DNA of 64,000 nucleotides from the NCBI RefSeq assembly GCF_020982545.1, contig NZ_JAJKLK010000001.1, forward strand, positions 930,001-994,000. Direction: 5' to 3'. The notes below the pieces were generated by a model. The model was not told the origin of the DNA. It did not search any database and saw only the letters and a program-made list of their open reading frames with translations. Made by a program: the position numbers and the translations under genes. This document shows positions 8,636-17,211 of this stretch, one piece after another. This DNA comes from Streptomyces sp. MNU76. Its GTDB lineage: Bacteria; Actinomycetota; Actinomycetes; Streptomycetales; Streptomycetaceae. Each line of letters opens with the position of its first letter. The stretch's first letter is position 1.

Positions 8636-9214
8636 ATGGCACGCGCGGGGCTCAGCCCGGAACGTCTCGCCCTGGCGGGCGCCGAGTTGGCCGACGAGAT
8701 CGGCTTCGACGAGGTGACCGTCTCGGAGTTGGCCCGCCGCTTCGACGTGAAGGTCGCGAGCCTGTACTCGCACGTACGCAACTCCCAGGACCTCAAGACC
8801 CGGATCGCGCTCCTCGCCCTGGAGGAGATGGCCGACCGGGGCGCCACGCAACTCGCCGGCCGGGCCGGGAAGGACGCGCTGGCGGCCCTGGGCGACGTGT
8901 ACCGCGACTACGCCCGCGCGCACCCCGGCCGGTACGCGGCGGCACAACTCCGACTGGACCCCGAGGCGGCCGCGGCGAGCGCCGGCGGCCGGCACGCACA
9001 GATGACCAGGGCGATCCTGCGCGGCTACGACCTCACCGAGCCGGACCAGACCCACGCCGTCCGGCTCCTCGGCAGCGTCTTCCACGGCTACGTCAGCCTG
9101 GAGGCGGCCGGCGGCTTCAGCCACAGCGCCCCCGACTCGCAGAAGAGCTGGGAACGCGTCCTGGACGCCCTCGACGCCCTGCTGCGCAACTGGCCGCCAC
9201 CGCCGCCCGGTTGA
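8636..9214 (+). CDS. TetR family transcriptional regulator (WHG-type C-terminal domain)
   Basis: 192 residues from ATG 8636. The N-terminal helix-turn-helix (about residues 22-48) reads IGFDEVTVSELARRFDVKVASLYSHVRN, the usual TetR pattern with a YSHV recognition-helix end. The C-terminal domain with VFHGYVSLEAAGGF matches the WHG-containing TetR subgroup (TetR_C_33). A perfect palindrome 55 bases upstream is the likely operator. The divergent M14 peptidase/serine hydrolase unit is the most likely target besides itself. No ligand can be inferred. Confidence 0.9.
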   Translation: MARAGLSPERLALAGAELADEIGFDEVTVSELARRFDVKVASLYSHVRNSQDLKTRIALLALEEMADRGATQLAGRAGKDALAALGDVYRDYARAHPGRYAAAQLRLDPEAAAASAGGRHAQMTRAILRGYDLTEPDQTHAVRLLGSVFHGYVSLEAAGGFSHSAPDSQKSWERVLDALDALLRNWPPPPPG

Positions 9215-9404
9215 CCTCCGGGAGCCTGCCGCGGCCGGCCGGTCGACCTGGGGCGCCCGCCGCCCACCACCGCCGAACCCACCCTCCCCCGCCGATCGTC
9301 AGGTTGCGCCATGACCTCCCCTGGATCACCACCCCGTCACCGACGACCTCCTGCGCGGCGCCCTGGAGCTGGAACGCACCGAACACGGCGTCCTGCCGCA
9401 CCGG

Positions 9405-10478
9405 TTGCCCGCCCGGGCCCGCGCCCAGTGCGCCGATCCGCAGCTGGCCATGGTCGAGTCCCAGCCCTCCGGCGTACGCCTGGTCTTCCGCACCCGTGCC
9501 ACCGCGGTCGAACTCGACGCCCTGCGCACCAAGCGGACCTATGTGGGCGCCCCACCCCGCCCGGACGGCCTGTACGACCTGGTCGTCGACGGCCGCCCGA
9601 CCGCCCGGGGGAGTGTGCCGGACGGCAACACCCTGACCATCGACATGACCACCGGTGCGGCGGAACACCGGCCGGGCCGGCCCGGCACGGTGGCCTTCTC
9701 CGACCTCCCCGACGGCCTCAAGACGATCGAGATCTGGCTCCCGCACAACGAGACCACCGAACTCGTCGCCCTGCGCACCGACGCCCCCGTCGAACCCGCC
9801 CCCGACCCGGACCGCCGGGTCTGGCTGCACCACGGCAGCTCCATCAGCCACGGCTCCGACGCCGTGAGCCCCATCGGCATCTGGCCCGCCCACGCCGCCC
9901 GGCTGGCCGGAGTCGAACTCATCAACCTGGGCCTCGGCGGCAGCGCCCTCCTCGACCCCTTCGTCGCCCGCGCCATCCGGGACACCCCGGCCGACCTCAT
10001 CAGCGTCAAGATCGGCATCAACCTCGTCAACCACGACGTGATGCGGCTGCGCGCCTTCACCCCGGCCGTGCACGGCTTCCTCGACACGATCCGCGACGGC
10101 CACCCCACCACCCCGCTCCTCGTCGTCTCCCCGATCCTCTGCCCCATCCACGAGGACACCCCCGGCCCCAGCGCCCCCGACCTCACCGGCCTCGCCGAGG
10201 GCCGCCTCCGCTTCCGCCCCATGGGCGACCCGGGAGACATCACCCCCGGCAGGCTCACCCTCCGCGTCATCCGCGACGAACTCGCGGCGATCGTGGCCCA
10301 CCGCACCCCGGAGGACCCCCACCTCCACTACCTCGACGGACTCACCCTCTACGGCGAGCAGGACGCCACCACGCTCCCCCTCCCGGACGACCTGCACCCG
10401 GACGCGGAGACCCACCACCTGATCGGAGAACGCTTCGCGGAGCTGGCCTTCACGGCAAAGGGTGCATTCGCGCCCTGA
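9405..10478 (+). CDS. SGNH/GDSL hydrolase; 5' end probably frameshifted
   Basis: As sequenced, 357 residues from TTG 9405. The N-terminal part is a beta domain; the SGNH hydrolase follows with the Ser block HHGSSISHG near residue 144, GGSALLDPF, the Asn block KIGINLVN and the Asp/His block PDDLHPDAETHHL near the end. Homology-like coding continues upstream of TTG 9405 (LELERTEHGVLPHR) but meets a stop. The ATG at 9311 would join in frame if one C were added to each of the CCCC runs at 9318-9321 and 9332-9335, giving MTSPWITTPVTDDLLRGAL. I therefore think the true start is 9311 and the sequence has two lost bases. Likely a cytoplasmic esterase or lipase; substrate unknown. Confidence 0.8.
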   Translation: MPARARAQCADPQLAMVESQPSGVRLVFRTRATAVELDALRTKRTYVGAPPRPDGLYDLVVDGRPTARGSVPDGNTLTIDMTTGAAEHRPGRPGTVAFSDLPDGLKTIEIWLPHNETTELVALRTDAPVEPAPDPDRRVWLHHGSSISHGSDAVSPIGIWPAHAARLAGVELINLGLGGSALLDPFVARAIRDTPADLISVKIGINLVNHDVMRLRAFTPAVHGFLDTIRDGHPTTPLLVVSPILCPIHEDTPGPSAPDLTGLAEGRLRFRPMGDPGDITPGRLTLRVIRDELAAIVAHRTPEDPHLHYLDGLTLYGEQDATTLPLPDDLHPDAETHHLIGERFAELAFTAKGAFAP

Positions 10479-10495
10479 CGGGCCGCAGGCCCTCA

Positions 10496-10543
10496 TAGGG
10501 GCGCGGGGCTCTGTCGATATGCGGCTCCGCCGCGTGAGCGCGA
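10496..10543. repeat. Dispersed intergenic repeat, copy 1
   Basis: Begins TAGGGGCGCGGGGCT and contains the hairpin GCGGC-TCC-GCCGC followed by GCGTGAGCGCGA. Near-identical copies lie at 16130, 18934 and 27976, all just downstream of a rightward gene. Probably a structured 3' element or terminator. Confidence 0.75.
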
Positions 10544-10638
10544 GCAACCACACACAACCCGCAGTCGCCGGCGCACCCCACCCCCCCCGAGCTCTCCTGC
10601 TCTCCTGCGCAAACGAACCGAACGATAAAGTTCGCCCC

Positions 10639-11469
10639 ATGCGCGATCTAGGGGTGGGTTTCCAGTACCTCGTCCAGGGCCAACGCTGGGTGGCCAGGCA
10701 CGGGAAGCAGTACGGCGTCGGCCTGATCCCGGGCCTCATCACCCTGGTCCTCTACATAGCCGCCCTGGTGGCCCTCGCCGTCTGGGGCCCCGACTTCGTC
10801 ACCTGGGCCACGCCCTTCGCGGACGACTGGTCCAGCCCCTGGCCGGGGCTCTTCCGCGGCTTTCTCACGGCCGTCCTGTTCGCCCTGGCCCTGGCTCTCG
10901 CGGTCATCACCTTCACCGCCGTGACCCTCCTCATCGGCCAGCCCTTCTACGAGAACCTCTCGGAGAAGGTCGACCGGGACGTCTCACCGGACGGCACCGC
11001 CCCGGAGTCCGACCTGCCGCTCTGGCACGAGCTGTGGATCTCGGCCCGGGACAGCCTCCGGGTCCTCCTGCGGGCGCTGGTCTGGGCGATCCTGCTCTTC
11101 GCCCTCGGCTTCGTCCCGTTCATCGGCCAGACGGTGGTCCCGGTGATCGGCTTCTTCGTCACCGGCTTCTTCCTCACCGAGGAGCTGACCGCCGTCGCCC
11201 TCCAGCGCCGCGGCGTCGAACTCCGCGACCGCCTCACGCTGCTGCGCTCCCGCAAGACCCTCATCTGGGGCTTCGGCACCCCGCTGGGCCTCGCCTTCGT
11301 GGTGCCGTTCGTCGCCGTGTTCCTGATGCCGGGCGCGGTCGCGGGCGCCACCCTCATGGCCCGTGACCTGCTGGGCGAGGAGACGACCGGCGAGGACGAG
11401 CGCAACCGCGTCCCCACCGCCCACCACCCCGCCCCGCCGGCGTTCCGCAAGCCCGAGGTCGGCGCGTGA
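10639..11469 (+). CDS. EI24 domain membrane protein (CysZ-like)
   Basis: 276 residues from ATG 10639 (MRDLGVGFQYLVQGQRWVARHG). The ORF extends upstream through a dispersed repeat, which I reject. Five to six membrane segments are visible: about residues 30-50 (LIPGLITLVLYIAALVALAVWG), 70-110 (ALALALAVITFTAVTLLIG), 145-165, 170-190 and 220-245. The motif IGQPFYENLSEKVD and FVPFIGQTVVP are typical of the EI24/CysZ family, which includes sulfate-uptake proteins and a eukaryotic p53-response protein. Transport of sulfate is possible but not shown. Its 3' end converges on the pyroglutamyl-peptidase-like gene with only 15 bases between. Confidence 0.85.
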   Translation: MRDLGVGFQYLVQGQRWVARHGKQYGVGLIPGLITLVLYIAALVALAVWGPDFVTWATPFADDWSSPWPGLFRGFLTAVLFALALALAVITFTAVTLLIGQPFYENLSEKVDRDVSPDGTAPESDLPLWHELWISARDSLRVLLRALVWAILLFALGFVPFIGQTVVPVIGFFVTGFFLTEELTAVALQRRGVELRDRLTLLRSRKTLIWGFGTPLGLAFVVPFVAVFLMPGAVAGATLMARDLLGEETTGEDERNRVPTAHHPAPPAFRKPEVGA

Positions 11470-11484
11470 ACGGACGCCTCGCCG

Positions 11485-12804
11485 TCACATGACGGCGCCC
11501 GCCGTCCCGGAGGTCCCGGTGGCCGTCGCGTCCACGGCGACCGTCACGATCGCCCGCACCTGGGCGATGATGTCCAACCGGTTCCGTACGAAGTCGGGAT
11601 CGGTCACCGCCCCGGTCGCCGGGTCGGTGTTGCCGGTCCCGAACTGCAGGACGGGCGTGTGCACATGCCCGCCCGGCAGCGAGGAGCCGAGCCCCAGCCG
11701 GTCGCGCAGGAGCGTCGCCCGGTAGGCGATCTCGTTGGAGAGGTAGTCGCCGCCGCCCCCGGCCCGCGCGGTCGAGCCCGGCGTCGGCCCGTTCGGGCGG
11801 ACGACCGCCGCCGTGCCGCCGGCCGGTATCTCGGTCACGCTCGTGTTGTCGTAGACGGGGAAGCGCCCGGTCTGCGCGGCGACGATGTCCGCGTACGGCA
11901 GGGTCGTGGAGGTCCACTGGGGCTGGGTGGCGGGGTCGGTCACCGGGATGGTCCCGGTCACGCCGATGTTGTCGTTGTCACCGAAGCCGCCGCGCCACGC
12001 CCCGTTGGTCCGCTCGATGTCGAAACGGCCCACCCGGCCCTGGCTGACGGTCGCGAAGAGATCCACGCGGGGCAACCGGTCCCGCAGCGCGCGCTCGACC
12101 GTGCTGTCCGCGAAGTCCCGCCAGCGGACGGGGAAGACGGCCGTCTCGACGCGGGCGAGCCCTTCGGCGGTCCGGATCACCGTCCCGTCGAGGGCGAGCG
12201 CCGTCGCCCCGGACGGGTTGGAGATGCGGACGTCCCGGTCCAGCGTGAAGGGATCGAATCCGGTGACGAGAACCCGCTTCACCCCCTTGCCGCCGTGCGG
12301 AAAGCGCAGGGAGTCCTGTCCGCGCGAAGTTCTCTCCAACGTGTCCAGCAGCCGCGCCCTGCGACTGTCACTCAGCCCGAACGACGGCTCCCAGCCGCGT
12401 AGTTCCCGTGTCACGCCGAGCCGCGCCCAGTACAGCGGCCGGTCGTCGTCCCGGCTCAGATCACCGCCCGCCGGACCCCGCCCCTGGGCCCGGTCCACGG
12501 CCCGGGTCCACAGCCGTTCGCCCTGCCGTGCGACGATCCGCTCGGCCTGCGCGTACGACCGCGCCCCGTCCAGGGCCCGCGCGAACTCCGGTGCCACGGT
12601 GTCGAATCCGGACCGCCGCAGGATCTCCTGGGGCACGGCCCGGTCGAGCCGCAGTTCCTCGACGGTGGGGGACGCGGCAGCGGAGACCGCTGCCGGCGTC
12701 GAGGGCGAGGCGGAGGCGGAGGTGGGGGCGCTCAGCCCGGCGAGCAGGGCCGCCAGCACTGTCGTCGCTCCGCGTGCCCGCCGGTAAGTCAGTAGGGAGG
12801 TCAA
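11485..12804 (-). CDS. Secreted pyroglutamyl-peptidase I (C15)-like protein, Cys replaced by Ser
   Basis: 439 residues from TTG 12804 (LTSLLTYRRARGATTVLAALL), chosen because it gives a complete signal peptide and has AAGGA about 11 bases upstream. A helical region (about 45-165) precedes a C15-like domain from about 173: RVLVTGFDPF, then NPSGATALALDG. The catalytic Glu is present (GRVGRFDIERTNG, near 264) and the catalytic His (GGHVHTP, near 380). Where classical enzymes have YVCNYLYY, this protein reads DYLSNEIAYR near 356, with Ser in the Cys position. It may therefore use Ser, be inactive, or bind rather than cleave pyroglutamyl peptides. Divergent TetR gene lies upstream. Confidence 0.8.
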   Translation of the reverse strand: MTSLLTYRRARGATTVLAALLAGLSAPTSASASPSTPAAVSAAASPTVEELRLDRAVPQEILRRSGFDTVAPEFARALDGARSYAQAERIVARQGERLWTRAVDRAQGRGPAGGDLSRDDDRPLYWARLGVTRELRGWEPSFGLSDSRRARLLDTLERTSRGQDSLRFPHGGKGVKRVLVTGFDPFTLDRDVRISNPSGATALALDGTVIRTAEGLARVETAVFPVRWRDFADSTVERALRDRLPRVDLFATVSQGRVGRFDIERTNGAWRGGFGDNDNIGVTGTIPVTDPATQPQWTSTTLPYADIVAAQTGRFPVYDNTSVTEIPAGGTAAVVRPNGPTPGSTARAGGGGDYLSNEIAYRATLLRDRLGLGSSLPGGHVHTPVLQFGTGNTDPATGAVTDPDFVRNRLDIIAQVRAIVTVAVDATATGTSGTAGAVM

Positions 12805-12914
12805 GGGAGTTCGGGTCCTTCCGTCGCTGTTCGGTGCCGTGGGGGTGTCGCTCCGGACGGCGGAAGTATCGCGTGACGGAAGGGGCGCACGCCACGCCCG
12901 GCGGGCCGGGCACC

Positions 12915-13502
12915 TCAATCGGCTCGGTCGGCGTCCTCGCCCAGCAGCGCCAGGAAGTCCCGGAACGCCCCCGGCATGTCCACCGTGCCCGGGTCCAGCA
13001 GCCACTGGTACTGCAGGCCGTCCATCACGGCCACCAGCAGCGGCGCCGCCCGCTCCGGGGTGAGCCCGCTCGGGAGGCGGTCGCCGTACTCGGCGCGCAG
13101 CACCTCGGCCATGGAGCCCCGCACCCGCCCGTACCGCTCGGTGAAGAACTCGCGCGCGGGATGCCCCTCGGTGACGCTCTCGCCGAGCAGCGCGGAGAAG
13201 GTCTGCACGATCCCGGGCCGCATGGCGTTGTACTCGACCAGGGAGCCCAGCAGATCGAGGCGCAGCGGGCTGTCGGGCACGGCGTCCCACCGGTCCCGCT
13301 CCCGCAGGACGGCGACGAGCAGCGCCTCCTTGGTGGGGAAGTAGTGCAGCAGCCCCTGCTGGGTGAGCCCGACGCGCTCGGCGACCGCGGCCATGCTCGC
13401 GCCCCGGTAACCGCGCTCGGCGATCACCTCCAGCGTCGCCAGCACGATCTCCGCGCGCCGCTCCTCACCCCTGACGCTCCGGGTTCCCCTGGTGCCGCTC
13501 AT
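12915..13502 (-). CDS. TetR family transcriptional regulator
   Basis: 195 residues from ATG 13502 (MSGTRGTRSVRGEERR); an alternative ATG at 13520 adds six residues. The helix-turn-helix spans about residues 20-60: EVIAERGYRGASMAAVAERVGLTQQGLLHYFPTKEAL, a TetR signature. The C-terminal domain (VMDGLQYQWLLDP) resembles the BetI-type group. It diverges from the GH3 beta-glucosidase gene, so control of sugar hydrolysis is the simplest inference. An inverted repeat ATGCCGT/ACGGCAT (13501-13507 and 13514-13520) sits at its start. Confidence 0.88.
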   Translation of the reverse strand: MSGTRGTRSVRGEERRAEIVLATLEVIAERGYRGASMAAVAERVGLTQQGLLHYFPTKEALLVAVLRERDRWDAVPDSPLRLDLLGSLVEYNAMRPGIVQTFSALLGESVTEGHPAREFFTERYGRVRGSMAEVLRAEYGDRLPSGLTPERAAPLLVAVMDGLQYQWLLDPGTVDMPGAFRDFLALLGEDADRAD

Positions 13503-13545
13503 GCCGTCACCGTACGGCATCCGAGCCCGCCGGACCGTTGCGAAT

Positions 13546-13562
13546 ATAACGTCAAGATAACG
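13546..13562. promoter_or_regulatory. AT-rich direct repeats between TetR and GH3 genes
   Basis: ATAACG occurs at 13546-13551 and 13557-13562, exactly 11 bases (one helical turn) apart, inside the only AT-rich stretch of the divergent intergenic region. It is a plausible regulator or RNA polymerase site; no complete -35/-10 pair is convincing. Confidence 0.3.
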
Positions 13563-13636
13563 AAACCTACCGATCTACAGGTGATGTGTGCACGATGGCG
13601 GAGACGGAGAACGTGACTCGAAGAGGAGGCACCACG

Positions 13637-16111
13637 ATGGCGGCAACCCCGGGCGCCCGCCCCACCCCGGCCGACGAGGCCCGCGAAGCGGCCGTGGAGA
13701 AGGCCCTCGCCAAGCTGGACCTGGACGCCAAGGCGAAACTCCTCTCCGGCCAGGACATGTGGACGCTGCCCGCGCTCCCCGAGATCGGCCTGCCCTCGCT
13801 GGTCATGTCCGACGGCCCCGTCGGCGTCCGGGGAGTGCGCTGGACCGCCGAGGACCCGTCCGTCGCGCTGCCCTCCCCGACCGCCCTGGCCGCCACCTGG
13901 GACCCCGAACTCGCCCGCCGCGCCGGGGTGTTGCTGGCCCAGGAGGCCCGCCGCAAGGGCGTCCACGTCCTGCTCGCCCCCACGGTCAACCTGCACCGCT
14001 CACCGCTGGGCGGCCGCCACTTCGAGGCGTACAGCGAGGACCCGTACCTCACCGGCGAGATCGGCTCGGGGTATGTGACGGGCGTGCAGTCCGGCGGAGT
14101 CGGCACCACGGTCAAGCACTTCGTCGCCAACGACGCCGAGACCGACCGCTTCACGGTGGACAACCTGGTCTCCGAACGCGCCCTGCGCGAGCTGTACCTG
14201 GCCCCGTTCGAGGCGATCGTGGCGAACGCCCACCCCTGGGGCATCATGACCGCCTACAACCAGGTCAACGGCACCACCATGACCGAGCACCGCCACCTCG
14301 TGAACGAGGTCCTGCGCGGCGAGTGGGGCTTCGACGGCTTCAACGTCTCCGACTGGACGGCCGCACGCTCGACGACCGACGCCCTCACCGGCGGCCTCGA
14401 CGTCGCCATGCCCGGCCCGAGGACCGTCTACGGCGAGCCCCTGGCCGCCGCCGTCCGCGCCGGCGAGGTCACGGAGGCCGCACTCGACGAGGCGGTCCGC
14501 CGCGTCCTGCGCCTGGCCGCCCGCGTCGGCATCCTGGAAGGCGCCGACCCGGTCATCACCGAACTCCCCGCCCCCGTCGACGGCGAGGCCCTCACCCGCG
14601 AGATCGCCCGCCGCTCCTTCGTCCTCGTCCGCAACGACGCACCGGCCGGCCGACCGGACGCTCAGGCGGTCCTCCCCCTCGCGCCCGGCTCGACGGTCGC
14701 CCTCAGCGGCGCCGCGGCCCGCGACGCCCGCGTCCTCGGCGGCGGCTCGGCCACCGTCTTCCCCTCCCGCGTCGTCTCCCCGCTCGACGGTCTCACCGCC
14801 GCCCTCCCCGAGGGTGCGCTGACGTACTCCGTGGGCGCGGACCCCAACGAGGAACTGGCCGTCGCCGACAAGGGGTTCACCCTCCAGGCCGTCTGCCGTG
14901 ACGCCTCCGGCACGGTCATCGGCACCCGCTCCGCGCCCAACGGCCACATCCAGTGGATGGGTTCGGACCTCCCGGACGGCGTCACCCACACCACCCTGCA
15001 CACCGTCGAGGTCACCGGTACCTTCACCCCGCGCGAGACCGGCACGCACACCTTCGGCATCAAGGGCCTCGGCGCCTACACCCTCACCGTCGACGGCACC
15101 GCCCACTTCGACGGCGTCCGGACCACCGACACCGACGACCCCTTCGTGTCGTTCTTCGGCGCCCCCGTCCCCCTGGCCCAGGTAGACCTGACCGAGGGCA
15201 CCCCGGTGCCGGTCTCCCTCACCCATGTCGTGGAGCTCGCCCCCGACGCCCCCCTCACGATGCTCACCTTCTCGCTCTGCCACCAGGACCCCCAGCGCGA
15301 CCCCGACGACCTGATCGCCGAGGCCGCCCGGGCCGCCCGCGCCGCCGACACGGCCGTCGTCGTGGTCGCCACCACCGAGCGCGTCGAGTCCGAGGGCTTC
15401 GACCGCAAGGACCTCCGCCTGCCCGGCCGCCAGGACGACCTGGTCCGCGCGGTGGCCGCCGCCAACCCCGCCACGGTCGTGGTCGTCAACGCGGGCTCCC
15501 CGGTGCAGCTCCCGTGGCGCGACGAGGTGGCCGCCGTCCTCCTCACCTGGTTCCCCGGCCAGGAGGGCGGCGCCGCCCTCGCCGACGTCCTCACCGGCAC
15601 CCACGAGCCCGGCGGCCGCCTCCCCACCACCTGGGGCGACCTGTCCGAGGCCCCCGTCACCCGGGTCACCCCCACGTCCGGCGAACTCACCTACGACGAG
15701 GGCGTCTTCATCGGCTACCGGGCCTGGGACAGGGAGAACAGGACCCCCACGTACCCCTTCGGCCACGGCCTCGGCTACACCGACTGGACGTACGAGTCCC
15801 TCGACGTCAGCGGCACGACGGCCACGGTGAGGGTACGCAACTCGGGCACCCGCGAGGGCCGGGAGACCATCCAGCTCTACCTGGCCCCCACGACCCCGGA
15901 CGAGAACCGCCCGACCCGCTGGCTGGCGGGCTTCGCGACGGTGGAGGCGCCCCCGGGCGAGACGGCGGAAGCCGTCATCGAACTCCCGCGCCGAGCCTTC
16001 GAGATCTGGGACGAGACGACCAACTCATGGACGCACATGAGGGGCTCGTACGAGCTGGCGGCAGGCCGCTCCCTGGCTGACCGCCGCGTTACGGCCCCGA
16101 TGGAGGGGTAG
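13637..16111 (+). CDS. Glycoside hydrolase family 3 beta-glucosidase with PA14 insert
   Basis: 824 residues from ATG 13637, selected for GAGGAGG seven bases upstream over two earlier ATGs. The N-terminal GH3 barrel carries KHFVANDAET and the nucleophile aspartate in GFNVSDWTAARS near residue 239. The second alpha/beta domain begins near 300. A PA14-like beta domain is inserted at about 435-550 (ETGTHTFGIKGLGAYTLTVDG), as in many GH3 enzymes where it shapes the substrate pocket. A C-terminal fibronectin-III-like domain (VRVRNSGTREGRETIQLYL) ends the protein. No signal peptide, so it likely acts on imported beta-glucosides or oligosaccharides. The convergent aldose 1-epimerase fits a role in sugar use. 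Confidence 0.93.
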   Translation: MAATPGARPTPADEAREAAVEKALAKLDLDAKAKLLSGQDMWTLPALPEIGLPSLVMSDGPVGVRGVRWTAEDPSVALPSPTALAATWDPELARRAGVLLAQEARRKGVHVLLAPTVNLHRSPLGGRHFEAYSEDPYLTGEIGSGYVTGVQSGGVGTTVKHFVANDAETDRFTVDNLVSERALRELYLAPFEAIVANAHPWGIMTAYNQVNGTTMTEHRHLVNEVLRGEWGFDGFNVSDWTAARSTTDALTGGLDVAMPGPRTVYGEPLAAAVRAGEVTEAALDEAVRRVLRLAARVGILEGADPVITELPAPVDGEALTREIARRSFVLVRNDAPAGRPDAQAVLPLAPGSTVALSGAAARDARVLGGGSATVFPSRVVSPLDGLTAALPEGALTYSVGADPNEELAVADKGFTLQAVCRDASGTVIGTRSAPNGHIQWMGSDLPDGVTHTTLHTVEVTGTFTPRETGTHTFGIKGLGAYTLTVDGTAHFDGVRTTDTDDPFVSFFGAPVPLAQVDLTEGTPVPVSLTHVVELAPDAPLTMLTFSLCHQDPQRDPDDLIAEAARAARAADTAVVVVATTERVESEGFDRKDLRLPGRQDDLVRAVAAANPATVVVVNAGSPVQLPWRDEVAAVLLTWFPGQEGGAALADVLTGTHEPGGRLPTTWGDLSEAPVTRVTPTSGELTYDEGVFIGYRAWDRENRTPTYPFGHGLGYTDWTYESLDVSGTTATVRVRNSGTREGRETIQLYLAPTTPDENRPTRWLAGFATVEAPPGETAEAVIELPRRAFEIWDETTNSWTHMRGSYELAAGRSLADRRVTAPMEG

Positions 16112-16129
16112 GGCAACCCCGTTGCTTCT

Positions 16130-16177
16130 GGGGGCGCGGGGCTGTGTCGATGTGCGGCTCCGCCGCGTGGGCGCGAC
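16130..16177. repeat. Dispersed intergenic repeat, copy 2
   Basis: Same element as at 10496: GGGGGCGCGGGGCTGTGTCG, then hairpin GCGGC-TCC-GCCGC and GCGTGGGCGCGA. It lies between the convergent GH3 and aldose epimerase genes and may terminate either. Confidence 0.75.
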
Positions 16178-16206
16178 CGGCCCCCACTCACCCGCGCCCG
16201 ACCCAC

Positions 16207-17196
16207 CTACGAACGCACCCCGAACCCGTAAACCGTCTCCGACCGATAGACGCCGCCCGGCCGCAACTCCGTACTCGGGAACCGCGGCCGGTTCGGCGAG
16301 TCGGGAAAGTGCTGGGTCTCCAGCGCGATCCCGTCCCCGGGCCCGAACGGCCCCTCCAGATGATCCGCCGTGTAGAGCTGCATCCCCGGCTCGGTCGTCG
16401 CCACGCCCAACACCCGCCCCGACCCCGGCTCCCACAGCTCGGCGACGGGCTCGGCGCCCTCCGTGACCCCCTTGTCGAGCACGAAGTTGTGGTCGTACCC
16501 GCTCCCCACCTTCCGCGCCACCCGGAAGTCGAACCGGGTCCCCTCGACGTCCGCCGGCTCGCCGGCCGGAATCAGGTCCGCGTCGACCGGCGTCACCCGC
16601 GACGCGTCGATCCGCAGCTCGTGCCCCCCGGCAGGCTCCGACGTCGCCCCGGCCAGGTTCCAGTACGAGTGATTGGTCAGGTTCACCACGGTCGGCGCGT
16701 CCGTGACCGCCTCGTACGCGATCCGCAGCGCGCGCCCGTCCTCCGCCAGCGTGTACGTGGCGGAGACCTCCAGCCGCCCGGGGAACCCCTCCTCACCGTC
16801 CGGGCTCACCCGCGACAGCCGCACCCCGGCCCCGTCCGCGACGGCCTCCGCCTCCCACACCCGCTTGTCGAAGCCGAGCGGACCGCCGTGCAAGGAGTTC
16901 GGCGGATTGTTGCGCACCAGCTCGTACGTCCGCCCGTCGAGGGTGAACCGCCCGTCGGCGATCCGGTTGGCGTACCGGCCGATGAGCGCCCCGAAGAACG
17001 GCCCCTGATGGCGCAGGTACCCGTCGAGGCCGGCGAACCCCAGCACCACGTCGGCGGTCCGCCCGTCCCGGTCGGGAATCTCCACGGACTGCACGATCCC
17101 GCCGTACGTCAGGACGCGCACCCGCGTCCCGCCCCGCTCCAGCGTCCACCGATGCACGGCCGTGCCGTCGGGAAGTGTGCCGAAAGGTTCGCTCAT
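16207..17196 (-). CDS. galM: Aldose 1-epimerase (mutarotase)
   Basis: 329 residues, normal length for galactose mutarotase. The beta-sandwich fold is supported by GRYANRIADGRF near 75, NPPNSLHGG near 100, the catalytic His in NLTNHSYWNLAG near 174 and the catalytic Glu in ETQHFPDSPNRPRFPS near 292. It interconverts alpha and beta anomers of aldoses in the cytoplasm. It begins 15 bases after the GDSL lipoprotein gene, so it is probably the second gene of that unit, and it converges on the GH3 beta-glucosidase, whose released sugars would be its substrate. Confidence 0.92.
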   Translation of the reverse strand: MSEPFGTLPDGTAVHRWTLERGGTRVRVLTYGGIVQSVEIPDRDGRTADVVLGFAGLDGYLRHQGPFFGALIGRYANRIADGRFTLDGRTYELVRNNPPNSLHGGPLGFDKRVWEAEAVADGAGVRLSRVSPDGEEGFPGRLEVSATYTLAEDGRALRIAYEAVTDAPTVVNLTNHSYWNLAGATSEPAGGHELRIDASRVTPVDADLIPAGEPADVEGTRFDFRVARKVGSGYDHNFVLDKGVTEGAEPVAELWEPGSGRVLGVATTEPGMQLYTADHLEGPFGPGDGIALETQHFPDSPNRPRFPSTELRPGGVYRSETVYGFGVRS

Positions 17197-17211
17197 GAGC
17201 GAAACCCTAGG

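Noticed and set aside
14000..15766. Long antisense ORF in the GH3 gene
   Set aside because: Gly/Ala/Arg-rich with no family resemblance; GH3 catalytic motifs are on the plus strand.
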